Virus record (IMG/VR): IMGVR_UViG_3300017971_000415
Span: 1-44,377 of that record
DNA length: 44,377 nucleotides
Strand: one strand, 5' to 3'
Source of the DNA: a virus
A program made the position numbers and the translations under genes. The notes below the pieces were generated by a model that worked only from the letters and a program-made list of their open reading frames with translations, was not told the origin of the DNA and ran no database searches. Positions 22,189-30,333 of this stretch are shown here, one piece after another. Every line of letters starts with the position of its first letter. Within the stretch, counting starts at the first letter, position 1.

Positions 22189-23211
22189 CTAGAGAAATTC
22201 GACATGCGGCGGCGGGTTGTGCTTCATGTTCCACAGGATACGGTTGAACGGGTCGCACCGGCACAGCGGCACACAATCGCGGAAGTCTATGCTGTCAATC
22301 ACGTCCCGCCGACGGTCGCCGTACCAGATGTTCTCAAGCGAGTTCTCGTGGATGTTGCCGAGCGCGTACTTCTCCTTGCCCCGCATGTGGCAGCAGAGCC
22401 ATACCGTACCGTCCGCGCCGACGACCGTGGCGAACGCCTGCCCGTAGCACTTGCCGTAGGGCCGACCCGTGTTCCCCATGTTGCGGAACTTGTTCTCGCT
22501 CCACACCACGGCGTAGTCCTTGCGCGTGTACCCCAACGACCGGCAATACGCCGACTCAATCGCGGGCAGCAGCTTTGGCTTGTCGAGCGTCTCGTGGAAC
22601 GGCCTGAATTGCAGATAGTCCACGCCGAGCATGGCGCAGAGCGACGCGCATTTCTCCATCTCGTTTATCGTGTGCGCGCCGACAAGGAAGCCGACGCCGA
22701 TAGTCGTTTCCGCGCCGCGCTCGCGCTTCGCCTCGGCCAAGACCCGGATGTTCGTTATCACCCGCTCAAAGTTCTTCGTCCCGTGTGTCTTGGCATACAA
22801 CCCCGCCGTCGCGGCGTCGAGCGATACCCGTATCCACGTCGCCCGGAACAGGTCGCCGTATAGTTCCGGGTTCAGCAGCACCCCGTTCGTAATCAGGCCG
22901 ACACCCAACCCCGCGTCCACGGCGTACCGCATCGTCGCGGGCGCGGACGTGTGGCATAGCGGCTCCCCGCCGCCCGTGAATATCAACCCCCTCACCCCCA
23001 GTTCCACTGCCTCGTCTATCACGCGCCGCGCCGCGTCCGTTTCGAGCGACGCGGTGGACTTGTACCGCCCGCCCGCGCAACACGGGCAGTTGTCCGTGCA
23101 GCGGTTCGTCATGTCCAGTTCCATCGTGATCGGCGTACCGTCGCCCGCCCGCTTCCATTCCGCCACCCTGTCAGGATGGAAGTGCAGCTTGCTTCCGCTG
23201 ATTGGATTCAT
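22189..23211 (-). CDS. Radical SAM / SPASM-type enzyme
   Basis: 340 residues from the ATG at 23211 behind GGGGAG. The 4Fe-4S motif C-x3-C-x2-C lies at residues 38-45 (C-T-D-N-C-P-C-C); G-L-I-F-T-G-G-G-E-P-L is the GGEP SAM-binding motif; I-R-V-S-L-D-A matches the usual beta-strand. The C-terminal third has C-Y-G-Q, T-V-W-L-C-C-H and C-V-P-L-C-R-C, a SPASM-like set of extra Cys for auxiliary clusters, typical of enzymes acting on peptides or carrying oxidations. Embedded between methyltransferases and the adaptor; a virion protein may be its substrate (inference). Confidence 0.85.
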   Translation of the reverse strand: MNPISGSKLHFHPDRVAEWKRAGDGTPITMELDMTNRCTDNCPCCAGGRYKSTASLETDAARRVIDEAVELGVRGLIFTGGGEPLCHTSAPATMRYAVDAGLGVGLITNGVLLNPELYGDLFRATWIRVSLDAATAGLYAKTHGTKNFERVITNIRVLAEAKRERGAETTIGVGFLVGAHTINEMEKCASLCAMLGVDYLQFRPFHETLDKPKLLPAIESAYCRSLGYTRKDYAVVWSENKFRNMGNTGRPYGKCYGQAFATVVGADGTVWLCCHMRGKEKYALGNIHENSLENIWYGDRRRDVIDSIDFRDCVPLCRCDPFNRILWNMKHNPPPHVEFL

Positions 23212-23380
23212 TTCTCCCCATGTCGTGTACCACGGTAACCGCGCAAAGAATCGCTGCCGCCGTGGCAATGCCCGCGAAAAGCCCCAAAGCCAGATTGCCC
23301 GTCAACCGAAACGCGGTGTAGTTATGACTCGCAACTATCGTCGCTACGACCGTCAGCCCCGTCAGCACCTTGCGCGCCAT
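23171..23380 (-). CDS. Small two-TM membrane protein
   Basis: 69 residues from the ATG at 23380 behind AGGACAG. Hydrophobic segments at about 5-18 and 25-46 (L-A-L-G-L-F-A-G-I-A-T-A-A-A-I-L-C-A-V) and a polar tail. It overlaps the methyltransferase upstream by 59 nt and the radical SAM gene downstream by 41 nt in other frames. May anchor neighbouring enzymes to the membrane; this is speculation. Confidence 0.5.
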   Translation of the reverse strand: MARKVLTGLTVVATIVASHNYTAFRLTGNLALGLFAGIATAAAILCAVTVVHDMGRNESNQRKQAALPS

Positions 23381-24029
23381 CTGTCCTGATGAACCCCATA
23401 TGCGCCCCCGTTCTCTCCCAAACATCCCGCTCGAAGTATGCCAATACCCCGCTGTTCACCAACCTGTCCGCCGACTCCTGATAGCCCTTGTGCTTCCAGT
23501 CATGTACGATGACGTAGCCGCCCACCGGCACGTCGGGCGCAAACGTCTCCAAGTCCGGCGGGCCGATGTCAAGGTACAACATGACGCGCTCCCCGCATCC
23601 GTCCGGGTCGGCGGCACGCGGTATCTGACTGACTACCCACCGCCGCCGGTCGCCGTCGTAAACGTCTATCCCGCCATACGCATCGCCCCACAATGGCAAG
23701 GCTTTCCGAATGTCATGACCAACATTGCCCGCGTCGCAGGCGAACACGACCGGCTGGCAACTCGGCGGCGAACAGTAACGCGCCCGCTTCACGGGCACGC
23801 GATTGAGTTGCGCATACATTGCCAAGTACACCGCCTGCACGCCGTCCCCGCAGCCGAGTTCCAGAATGTACGTCGGCCTGACTGTGCGCAGAAACGCCTC
23901 GATCTGCCGCAAGTCGTCCCAGCCCTTCACCACCTGCCGCCCGAACAGGCTCTTGAACTCATATGCGGGCAATGCCATCGCAGCCGCGAAGTCGTCAGGG
24001 AATGGATAGGTCTTCGTGCCGACGGTCAT
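23322..24029 (-). CDS. SAM-dependent methyltransferase or CmcI-like protein
   Basis: 235 residues. Y-I-L-E-L-G-C-G-D-G-V-Q-A (54-66) is motif I of class I methyltransferases; L-Y-L-D-I-G-P-P-D-L-E-T and V-G-G-Y-V-I-V-H-D follow, an arrangement shared with the cephalosporin hydroxylase/CmcI-type methyltransferases. Acceptor unknown. The C-terminus is Gly/Asp-rich and overlaps the next gene. ATGA overlap with the preceding methyltransferase. Confidence 0.75.
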   Translation of the reverse strand: MTVGTKTYPFPDDFAAAMALPAYEFKSLFGRQVVKGWDDLRQIEAFLRTVRPTYILELGCGDGVQAVYLAMYAQLNRVPVKRARYCSPPSCQPVVFACDAGNVGHDIRKALPLWGDAYGGIDVYDGDRRRWVVSQIPRAADPDGCGERVMLYLDIGPPDLETFAPDVPVGGYVIVHDWKHKGYQESADRLVNSGVLAYFERDVWERTGAHMGFIRTDGAQGADGADGRSDDSCES

Positions 24030-24598
24030 TTTTCCCCCTCCATCGGTCTTCGATACGCGCCGACGACGCCGATTGACCCAATGTGCCGGAACTCCGACTT
24101 CGGCACGTTGTCGTCAATGGCCTTCTGTACCGCCGGGCAGTTCACGTCATGGAGCGCGAGTATCCCGCCCGGTGGGATATGCTTCGACCACGCCACAATG
24201 TCAGCCGACGCCGCTTCGTAAGTATGTGAGGCGTCTATGAACACCATCGCCACGCGCCCGTAAGCCCATGACCTGCCCGCGTCCGCGCTGTCGCCCGTCA
24301 GGATTCGCACACAGTCGGTCAGGTCAGCCAGAGCCAATGCCTTCGTCGCCATCTCCTCGCTGCCGCTCTTTTGTGTACTCGGCACTGTGCCCCAGATGTC
24401 ATAGCCAAAGAGCGTCGCGCCCGTGTCCCGGCACGCCGCGCCCAACGCGCACGCGCTGCGCCCGCGATAGACGCCGAGTTCCACGACATGCTTGCAGCCC
24501 GTGTCAAGCACCGCGCTCGTCGCCAGCGCGTAAAGCAGCGCGCCGTCGGCGGGCGTCATCAACCCCTCAGTGCGCTTGAATCGCTCGTACCAGTGCAT
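24026..24598 (-). CDS. SAM-dependent methyltransferase (Methyltransf_24-like)
   Basis: 190 residues from the ATG at 24598 (TGATG overlap with the glycosyltransferase stop). V-V-E-L-G-V-Y-R-G-R-S-A (38-49) binds SAM; F-I-D-A-S-H-T-Y (120-127) and G-G-I-L-A-L-H-D (144-151) are typical of the Methyltransf_24 family found in glycan and natural-product loci. Probably methylates a sugar or other small acceptor with the adjacent enzymes. Confidence 0.8.
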   Translation of the reverse strand: MHWYERFKRTEGLMTPADGALLYALATSAVLDTGCKHVVELGVYRGRSACALGAACRDTGATLFGYDIWGTVPSTQKSGSEEMATKALALADLTDCVRILTGDSADAGRSWAYGRVAMVFIDASHTYEAASADIVAWSKHIPPGGILALHDVNCPAVQKAIDDNVPKSEFRHIGSIGVVGAYRRPMEGEK

Positions 24599-26043
24599 CA
24601 CACATATCCCTCTGCGTTGTAGTAATGCTTCGTTCTGACGCCCCAGTGTGCCATGAGGCGGTTGCCTCTGTCCCGAACGTGTCGCCACAGCCCGAAGTCC
24701 TGTCCAAGCCAGTTCCCGATCTCGCCAACGGGGTACTTGAAGTTCTGCAACACTTCCTTGCGTATCAGCACAAACCCGACGCCTGACGCGCCTATCGGGG
24801 TGCATCCGTCGCTCGGCGGGCGCGGCAGGTCGCCGGGGAATCGCTCTATCGGCTTCAATCCGACCGACCCGTCTTTCCGATGCTGCCATTCCATCGCCAG
24901 AAGCCGATTGTTGTCCACGATAGGCCGCGAGTAGTACACGCCCGTCACGGCGTCCACGTTCGGAGCCATGCCCTCGAACAGCCGCCGCGCCGCGTTCGGC
25001 TCATACGGCTCGTTGTCGTCCTCGATGCTCAGGATGAACGGCGTCGAAAAATGCGGCGTCGCTCGCGACCACATCTCGGCCATGCGCTCCGGCATGACCA
25101 TGCACCTGTTGTGCAGGTTCGTGTACGAGACCCGCGTGTCGTCTTTCTGGTAAATCGTGTTCCGCGCCTTGCAGTTCGCAAGATACTCCCGCAGCATCTT
25201 TCCGCGTTCAGCGTCGTTCGTGTTGTCGTAGAAGAACAGGGTCGTCCTGTCCCAGTCCAGTCCAAGGTTCTCCAGCATGTCGAAGAACCGCCGCCCGGTA
25301 ATCGGCCTGCCCGGCCCGAACGGGGTGAACACGGTGATCGGTCTACGCCGCAGCACTTCCTGATACCACGGCATCCGGTTCTGGAAACTCGCCGTCAGGC
25401 TCCCCGCGTGCGTCCGATGCTCGTAGTTGATATTGGCATACGCCGCCCACCACCCGTGTTCCAATATCCGCAGCCACAACTCCCAGTCCTGAAACACGGG
25501 CAGATTGCCCCAGCCGCCGACACTCTCAATCGCGCGCCGCCGCACCATGCTCTGGCCCGCGATGTAGTTCTCGCGGTACACGCTCGGCCTGTTCTTGCCG
25601 CAGCCCTGACTCTCGTACAGGCCGAAACTCGTGTGCATGGGATAGACAAGGCCGATGCGCCGTTCGGTGAATCGGTCATGCAACGCCTTGAGATAGCCTT
25701 TCGGCAGCACGTCGTCGGCGTCCATGAACACAATGAACTTGGATTTCGTCATGCACAGGCCGCGCTGGCGCAGGGCGCAAATGTTCCGTTCCACAGGCCC
25801 GACCACGGCCACCTTCACCCCCGACGCACGCGCCACCGCCACGCTGTCGTCCTCGCTGGCATTGTCCATGTAGACAATCTCGCGTGCGCCGGGGGTCTGC
25901 CGCTGCACGCTCTCTATGGCGTCTTTCAGGTATTGCCCGTAGTTCCGGCCCGATATGATGACCGCAACGGGCAGCCGCTCCTTGCTCTGCGCCAAGTCCG
26001 GTATCATAAACTCGCGGAATCGCTTGATGATGTCCAGGGTCAT
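24598..26043 (-). CDS. Two-domain glycosyltransferase (GT2 plus second GT-like domain)
   Basis: 481 residues. Domain 1 (about 24-235) is a GT2: V-A-V-I-I-S-G-R-N-Y, V-Y-M-D-N-A-S-E-D-D (57-66) and F-M-D-A-D-D (106-111, the D-x-D metal motif), with Q-D-W-E-L-W as the acceptor-side acid. Domain 2 (about 236-481) has its own nucleotide-sugar-like acidic loop I-L-S-I-E-D-D-N-E-P (337-346) and G-A-S-G-V-G-F-V-L-I; it resembles short GT-A proteins of phage glycan islands. A fusion suggests two successive sugar additions. ATGA overlap with the radical SAM gene upstream. Confidence 0.8.
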   Translation of the reverse strand: MTLDIIKRFREFMIPDLAQSKERLPVAVIISGRNYGQYLKDAIESVQRQTPGAREIVYMDNASEDDSVAVARASGVKVAVVGPVERNICALRQRGLCMTKSKFIVFMDADDVLPKGYLKALHDRFTERRIGLVYPMHTSFGLYESQGCGKNRPSVYRENYIAGQSMVRRRAIESVGGWGNLPVFQDWELWLRILEHGWWAAYANINYEHRTHAGSLTASFQNRMPWYQEVLRRRPITVFTPFGPGRPITGRRFFDMLENLGLDWDRTTLFFYDNTNDAERGKMLREYLANCKARNTIYQKDDTRVSYTNLHNRCMVMPERMAEMWSRATPHFSTPFILSIEDDNEPYEPNAARRLFEGMAPNVDAVTGVYYSRPIVDNNRLLAMEWQHRKDGSVGLKPIERFPGDLPRPPSDGCTPIGASGVGFVLIRKEVLQNFKYPVGEIGNWLGQDFGLWRHVRDRGNRLMAHWGVRTKHYYNAEGYV

Positions 26044-27305
26044 TTGAATGCCTTCGGGAACTCCGCCTTCAAAATGGTCATAATGGCGTCATACTCCACG
26101 CCCTCGATCTTCGCGTCCTTCGCGTGCCGGTTCATCTGCGCGTAGTCGCTCGGCACCAGGTCTTTCCCCAGCGTCTCATGCAGCTTGCACCCCGGATACG
26201 GCGTCAGGAACGCGGGGCTGTAGTAGTCCACGTCGCAGTCCTTGACGAGCCGCACGGTCTGCATCGTCTCGCTCGGCGTCTCGCCGGGGATGCCGTGTAT
26301 GATGTTTCCGACTATCCGGCAGCCCAGCCGCTTGAGCGTCCGGCACGCCTCGTAGTTCTGCTCGACGGTCGTGCCCTTCTCCAAGTAGTCCAAGTGCCGC
26401 TGGCACCCGCTTTCCAGCCCGACGTTCACCGTGTCGAGGCCGATACCGCGCAATGCCTCGAACATGGCGGGCCGCTTCACGATGATGTCGGCGCGACACG
26501 CGACGTTGAACGGGATACCGCCGCACACCTTCGGATACTCGCGTATGAATTCCTCGACCCATTTCCGCCTGAGCGTGAACAGGTCGTCTATGAACTCGAT
26601 GTAGGCGGGGTGGTACTGTCGCGTCAGGTGCTTGAGTTCCATCATCACATGCGCGACGCTGCGTATCCGCACTTTCGGCCCGAACACCGTGTCGCTCACG
26701 GGATAGCAGAACGCGCATTTGTGCGGGCACCCGCGCCCGACCATGACGGTCACGAACGGATAGGCGCTGTGCCATTGCCCGCCGTGGTAGAGTTCCCCGC
26801 CGCGATAGTCTATGAGTTCCCGGTCTATGGGAAGAAGCGCGTCGAGGTCGGGCGGTTCCCCGGCCACCACGCGCTCGTACCCGACAAAATAGTCCCTGAG
26901 CATGTCGCACAGCGTCCACTCCCCTTCGCCTGTCAGGATGTAGTCAATCTGCGCCTTCTTCTCCGCGTCTTCCGGCTTGATGCTGACATGCACGCCGCCC
27001 ATCACGGTCGTCACATGCCGCGCCTTCTCTTTCAGCCGCTTCAGATAGTCGCACGCGACGGGGAAGTCCACGGTCATCGCGCCGACGCCGACGAATTCCG
27101 GGTCGCGCAACAGCGTGTCGTTCACCGCGTCTTCAATACACTTATGCCGCCGCAAGTCCACGATGGTAACGTGGTGCCCGTTGCGGTTCGCTTCGGTCGC
27201 CACGGATAGAAGCCCGTGCGGGAGGGAGTTGTGCCTTCTTCCCTCCCGCGCGTAGCAGTTCCAACCGTGCATCGTTACGTTCGGCACTACCAACACGCCC
27301 TTCAT
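26040..27305 (-). CDS. B12-binding-domain radical SAM protein
   Basis: 421 residues. The N-terminal 150 form a B12-binding-like Rossmann domain (G-L-L-S-V-A-T-E-A-N, V-V-G-V-G-A-M-T-like strand, T-T-V-M-G-G-V-H-V-S, I-L-T-G-E-G-E-W), as in methylthiotransferase-like and BchE-type enzymes. C-P-H-K-C-A-F-C (193-200) is the C-x3-C-x2-C cluster motif; V-N-V-G-L-E-S-G and G-N-I-I-H-G-I-P-G-E-T-P follow. These enzymes do methylations or rearrangements on unactivated carbons. Starts at 27305 behind GGGGAG, directly downstream of capsid genes and an intergenic element. Confidence 0.85.
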   Translation of the reverse strand: MKGVLVVPNVTMHGWNCYAREGRRHNSLPHGLLSVATEANRNGHHVTIVDLRRHKCIEDAVNDTLLRDPEFVGVGAMTVDFPVACDYLKRLKEKARHVTTVMGGVHVSIKPEDAEKKAQIDYILTGEGEWTLCDMLRDYFVGYERVVAGEPPDLDALLPIDRELIDYRGGELYHGGQWHSAYPFVTVMVGRGCPHKCAFCYPVSDTVFGPKVRIRSVAHVMMELKHLTRQYHPAYIEFIDDLFTLRRKWVEEFIREYPKVCGGIPFNVACRADIIVKRPAMFEALRGIGLDTVNVGLESGCQRHLDYLEKGTTVEQNYEACRTLKRLGCRIVGNIIHGIPGETPSETMQTVRLVKDCDVDYYSPAFLTPYPGCKLHETLGKDLVPSDYAQMNRHAKDAKIEGVEYDAIMTILKAEFPKAFK

Positions 27306-27340
27306 GGCTCCCCTTTCCTTCCTGTCAGGGTCAATTAGCT

Positions 27341-27361
27341 CTCCACTATACGGTAGATTGC
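27341..27361 (-). repeat. Intergenic element copy 5
   Basis: Minus strand GCAATCTACCGTATAGTGGA, two mismatches in the core, lying after the stop of the capsid-associated gene and before the radical SAM gene: fully non-coding. Confidence 0.6.
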
Positions 27362-27362
27362 A

Positions 27363-27704
27363 TCAATGGTAGATGCCGGTGGCGATAAACTTCACCGCGC
27401 CCACGTCCGTGCCGTCCGATACCTCGGTCAGCGGGCCGTCGGTAGATGAAGAATAATCGCCCTGGTACGCCTTGAATGCCTTGTCGGTCGCGCTCCACGA
27501 GAGGACATACCCCTCGTCGGTCGCCCCGGCAGGCGCGACGGTGACTGAAATCGTGTCATCGTGAAAGAACTTCGTGATGCCCGTGATCTCAACCAGCGTC
27601 GAGTTGTACTCTGTAATGTCCACGGTGCCGGTGATGAGGCCATAGTTGCGCGTGCCTCGTTCCGGCTTCGGGGTGTCCAGAGTAACCGTTGCTGTATACG
27701 CCAT
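27363..27704 (-). CDS. Small virion structural protein
   Basis: 113 residues, beta-rich (A-T-V-T-L-D-T-P; Y-G-L-I-T-G-T-V-D-I-T; V-G-A-V-K-F-I-A-T-G). The short opening M-A-Y-T-A-T-V and the ending F-I-A-T-G-x-Y resemble small structural proteins found just after capsid genes in many phages; a head decoration or neck role is likely. The last gene of the head block before the modification island. Confidence 0.65.
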   Translation of the reverse strand: MAYTATVTLDTPKPERGTRNYGLITGTVDITEYNSTLVEITGITKFFHDDTISVTVAPAGATDEGYVLSWSATDKAFKAYQGDYSSSTDGPLTEVSDGTDVGAVKFIATGIYH

Positions 27705-27726
27705 GAAAAACGCTCCAAGTGTCGTG

Positions 27727-27799
27727 GGGGCCTAAGCCCCGTTGTACCGTTTACCTTGAAGCATCGGGGGCGGGCCTCACTAACGATGCCCGCGCCCCC
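27727..27799 (-). other. Two GC-rich hairpins between head genes
   Basis: GGGGC-CTAA-GCCCC (27727-27740) and a longer stem GGGGGCGGGC with GCCCGCGCCCCC (27766-27799). No U-tract follows on the minus strand, so they may slow degradation or reduce readthrough into the downstream gene rather than end transcription. Confidence 0.5.
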
Positions 27800-27815
27800 T
27801 TTGCCTCTTCTCCGC

Positions 27816-28580
27816 CTAGTCGAGCATCAGCATGACCGGCTGGTACTTGGCATCCTCGTCGTTCGCGGCGTCGAACAGCCGCATACCGACAATCGCCTCG
27901 CCCGCCGCGTCCTGAGACTCGACCGTTCCGTCCACGCTTGACCCGATGGTCAGAAGCCGCTGGCCCGCATTGTTGCCCTCGGCCTCGTCCTGCAACACGC
28001 CGCACAGGCCGCGTGTCTGGCCCCAAAAGTAATACGCCTCCGTGACCGCGATACGCGGCACACAAATCGGCGTTTCCTTCTGGTCTTTGTTCGCTTCCTG
28101 TACGACATACGGCGATTGCACCAGCACGACATCGGTGTCCGACGTGCTCCACGCGACTTTCAGCCCGCCGTAGATGGTAACGGTGCCTGTAGACGATGAA
28201 TCAATGGCCGCGTTCTCGGCAATGTCGTAGGTATTGCCCGCGCCCGTGCCCTCGTCCACAATCAACACGCCGTCCTCGTACTGGTTGGCTGTGATCGCGC
28301 TCGCCGCCGTGATGGTGAGGTCGGCTGTGCCGATGGCGTGCGCCACCGTCACGGTGTCCTCGGCGTCCGAGTCGGCCACCGCCGTCGCCAGCTTGCCCGC
28401 GCTCAACGCCTCGTTCGCCTTGCAGTAGCGAAAGACCGAATCGCCAACGCAAAGTTTCGCGCCGAGCGGGTGCTGCTTCGTTGCCGACTCCTCTGTAATC
28501 CAGTGGGCCGGACTTGTTACAAAATGCTTGCCCGAAACAAACTGCCCGCCCCTTCGGGTGTCCCAAGGAGGTTGTGACAT
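27816..28580 (-). CDS. Capsid-associated (decoration or head-fibre type) protein
   Basis: 254 residues following the major capsid gene. N-terminus polar, middle of alternating small and beta residues (T-V-T-V-A-H-A-I-G-T-A-D-L-T-I-T-A-A-S-A), then a folded part (P-I-C-V-P-R-I-A-V-T-E-A-Y-Y-F-W-G-Q-T-R-G) often seen in head decoration proteins of metagenomic phages. ATG at 28580 with AAGGGG. Confidence 0.65.
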   Translation of the reverse strand: MSQPPWDTRRGGQFVSGKHFVTSPAHWITEESATKQHPLGAKLCVGDSVFRYCKANEALSAGKLATAVADSDAEDTVTVAHAIGTADLTITAASAITANQYEDGVLIVDEGTGAGNTYDIAENAAIDSSSTGTVTIYGGLKVAWSTSDTDVVLVQSPYVVQEANKDQKETPICVPRIAVTEAYYFWGQTRGLCGVLQDEAEGNNAGQRLLTIGSSVDGTVESQDAAGEAIVGMRLFDAANDEDAKYQPVMLMLD

Positions 28581-28620
28581 GAAAAGTTGCCCCTTACATT
28601 TCGCCTGTGTCTAGGCTCCA

Positions 28621-28666
28621 CCCCGCATTGTCTTGCGGGGAGGGTGCCCCGGCCACGTGCCGGGGC
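28621..28666 (-). other. Two tandem hairpins downstream of the major capsid gene
   Basis: CCCCGCA / TGCGGGG (28621-28640) and GCCCCGGC / GCCGGGGC with loop CACGT (28646-28666). They sit 10 bp after the capsid stop, without a U-tract. Stable 3' hairpins after capsid genes can protect the mRNA end or cut readthrough, giving more capsid than downstream product. Confidence 0.6.
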
Positions 28667-28675
28667 CTGCCCCTA

Positions 28676-29626
28676 CTACGCCGCAATGGTCGTCAACACC
28701 CCGCAGGTGCCGGGATTGTCCACAATCAACTGCGCGCGCAACACCAACTGCGCCGTTCGGTCAAGGCCGTTCGGCTTCTCTTTCCACTTCGTCCACTTGA
28801 AATCGGCGGACGGTGACACCGCCCACTCGACCGCGCTGGAGTCGAGCATGTACATCGCGCCACTCGTGCAGTCGTGATCCAAGGTGATGGGCGTGCCGCT
28901 CCAACCGACGTTGGCGAATTCGGCGTCACCCATCTTCTTGTCCGTAATCCACTTCTGCTCGCGCGCCACAGCGTTGTACGCCTCATACGAACCCTTGTCC
29001 GTAATGACGTAATCCACGCTGCCGTACTTTTCGCAGTCCAGCTTGAGATCGAGCATGTCGTCAAGCAGGTAGGTGTAGTAGCTGCCCGTACTCGTCTTTT
29101 GCTGGTTCCGCCACAGGGGGTAGTTTGCGCGGTTGATGCCCGCGATAGTCCCCGTGGACGGAGAGCTTGCGATGTAGTACGGCAGGCCCGACAGGTCGAG
29201 GCCGACGGGCGTGGTCGCCCACAGCATCGCCTGTACTTTCTTCTCCAGACCTTTCACGGTGATCTGGATGTTCTTTTTGACAAGGTTGATAATCGCCGAC
29301 TGCCCGGTGTTCTCCTGCTCGTCCGTCCAGAATCGCGTCAGGGAGTCCCCGACGTTCTTCATGTAGTAGACGGCCTGAGAGATGTAGTCCGGGTCAACCT
29401 CGTCGAACGTCGCGCCGCGTCCGAAGCTCTTGGCGGTGTCCGGTTCAACCAACTGAACCGGCCTGTTGATGGACCGCCCGCCAACTTCGGACACCCGGTT
29501 CTTCCGTTTCAGCCAGAAGAACAGGGGGCGCTTTTGGAACGTTGGGTCAATGACCGTTCGGCCCATCTTGCGAAGGGTCGAAGAGTACATTGAGTTGTAG
29601 TACTCGGTTACGCTCGCAAAAGCCAA
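28676..29626 (-). CDS. Major capsid protein (HK97-fold type)
   Basis: 316 residues located directly downstream of the scaffold. N-terminal arm (Y-Y-N-S-M-Y-S-S-T-L-R-K-M-G), a helix-rich region (G-L-E-K-K-V-Q-A-M-L-W-A-T) and a beta-rich end (G-T-P-I-T-L-D-H-D-C-T-S-G-A-M-Y-M-L-D), consistent with short-tailed phage coat proteins of the HK97 fold. Length, order (portal, scaffold, capsid) and lack of other candidates support the call. Confidence 0.8.
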   Translation of the reverse strand: MAFASVTEYYNSMYSSTLRKMGRTVIDPTFQKRPLFFWLKRKNRVSEVGGRSINRPVQLVEPDTAKSFGRGATFDEVDPDYISQAVYYMKNVGDSLTRFWTDEQENTGQSAIINLVKKNIQITVKGLEKKVQAMLWATTPVGLDLSGLPYYIASSPSTGTIAGINRANYPLWRNQQKTSTGSYYTYLLDDMLDLKLDCEKYGSVDYVITDKGSYEAYNAVAREQKWITDKKMGDAEFANVGWSGTPITLDHDCTSGAMYMLDSSAVEWAVSPSADFKWTKWKEKPNGLDRTAQLVLRAQLIVDNPGTCGVLTTIAA

Positions 29627-29664
29627 AGTTGTCTCTTTCTCGTTGCGCCGCCAAGGTCACGAGG

Positions 29665-30333
29665 CTATGTCGCGCCGGGGTATCCCCCCTGCGCCTGTAG
29701 TTCCCTGAAAGTATCCAGCGCGGCATCACCGAGACTCGTGTACTCCTTGTCGGCATTTGCCCCAGCCGAGTTCGGTTTCTCAGAGGCCGCGCGCTTGGCA
29801 CTCTCTGCCTTCGCGGGATCGGGCTTCTTCTCAGGCGTCGGCGGTGTCGCGGCCTTGGGCCGCTTCGCACGCGCCAGCGCCATCAAATCTTCGTCCGCTA
29901 ACGTCGGATACTTCTTTGCGAGCTTCAACACGTCCGATTCGATCTCCTTCCAGTCCGGCACTTCCTTTGCATACTTGTCGCACAATTTCTGCTGCGCGCT
30001 CTGCTTGATCTGGTACTGCACCATCGAAGTGACCTTCTTCAGTTCCGCTTGCAGAGCCTTGATTTGCGCATCACGCGGGTCAGCTTCCTCGCCCGCTTGC
30101 TGTTCTTGTGTTTCGTCACCCCCAAACCACTGTTTGTACAGCGTGTCGAGTTCTTCGCTATCCGCCGACTCCGACGAGTTCGCCTTCTCCGTCTCCAACG
30201 CCTCCACCTTCGCTTGCAGGGCCTTCAACTGTTCCGCCGCTGTCGGCTCCTGTGTCTCCGTCGTCTGCGTCTCCTGCGTCGCTTCCGTCGTCTGCGTCTG
30301 CTCCGTCGTCTCCGTCGCTTCCTGTTCCGGCAT
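29665..30333 (-). CDS. Scaffolding protein
   Basis: 222 residues, highly charged, without Cys-rich or membrane segments. The first 55 residues are Thr/Gln/Glu-rich, followed by coiled coils (A-E-Q-L-K-A-L-Q-A-K-V-E-A-L-E-T-E-K; I-K-A-L-Q-A-E-L-K-K-V) and a Lys/Pro/Ala-rich stretch before the end, as expected for a capsid assembly scaffold. ATG at 30333 with AAGGGG. Its first 58 codons overlap the end of the preceding gene in another frame. Confidence 0.8.
   Translation of the reverse strand: MPEQEATETTEQTQTTEATQETQTTETQEPTAAEQLKALQAKVEALETEKANSSESADSEELDTLYKQWFGGDETQEQQAGEEADPRDAQIKALQAELKKVTSMVQYQIKQSAQQKLCDKYAKEVPDWKEIESDVLKLAKKYPTLADEDLMALARAKRPKAATPPTPEKKPDPAKAESAKRAASEKPNSAGANADKEYTSLGDAALDTFRELQAQGGYPGAT

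Noticed and set aside
18077-24507. Plus-strand ORFs opposite the island genes, some over 200 codons
   Set aside because: They are antisense shadows favoured by high GC; they lack ribosome sites and show Arg/Pro/Ala-rich translations.
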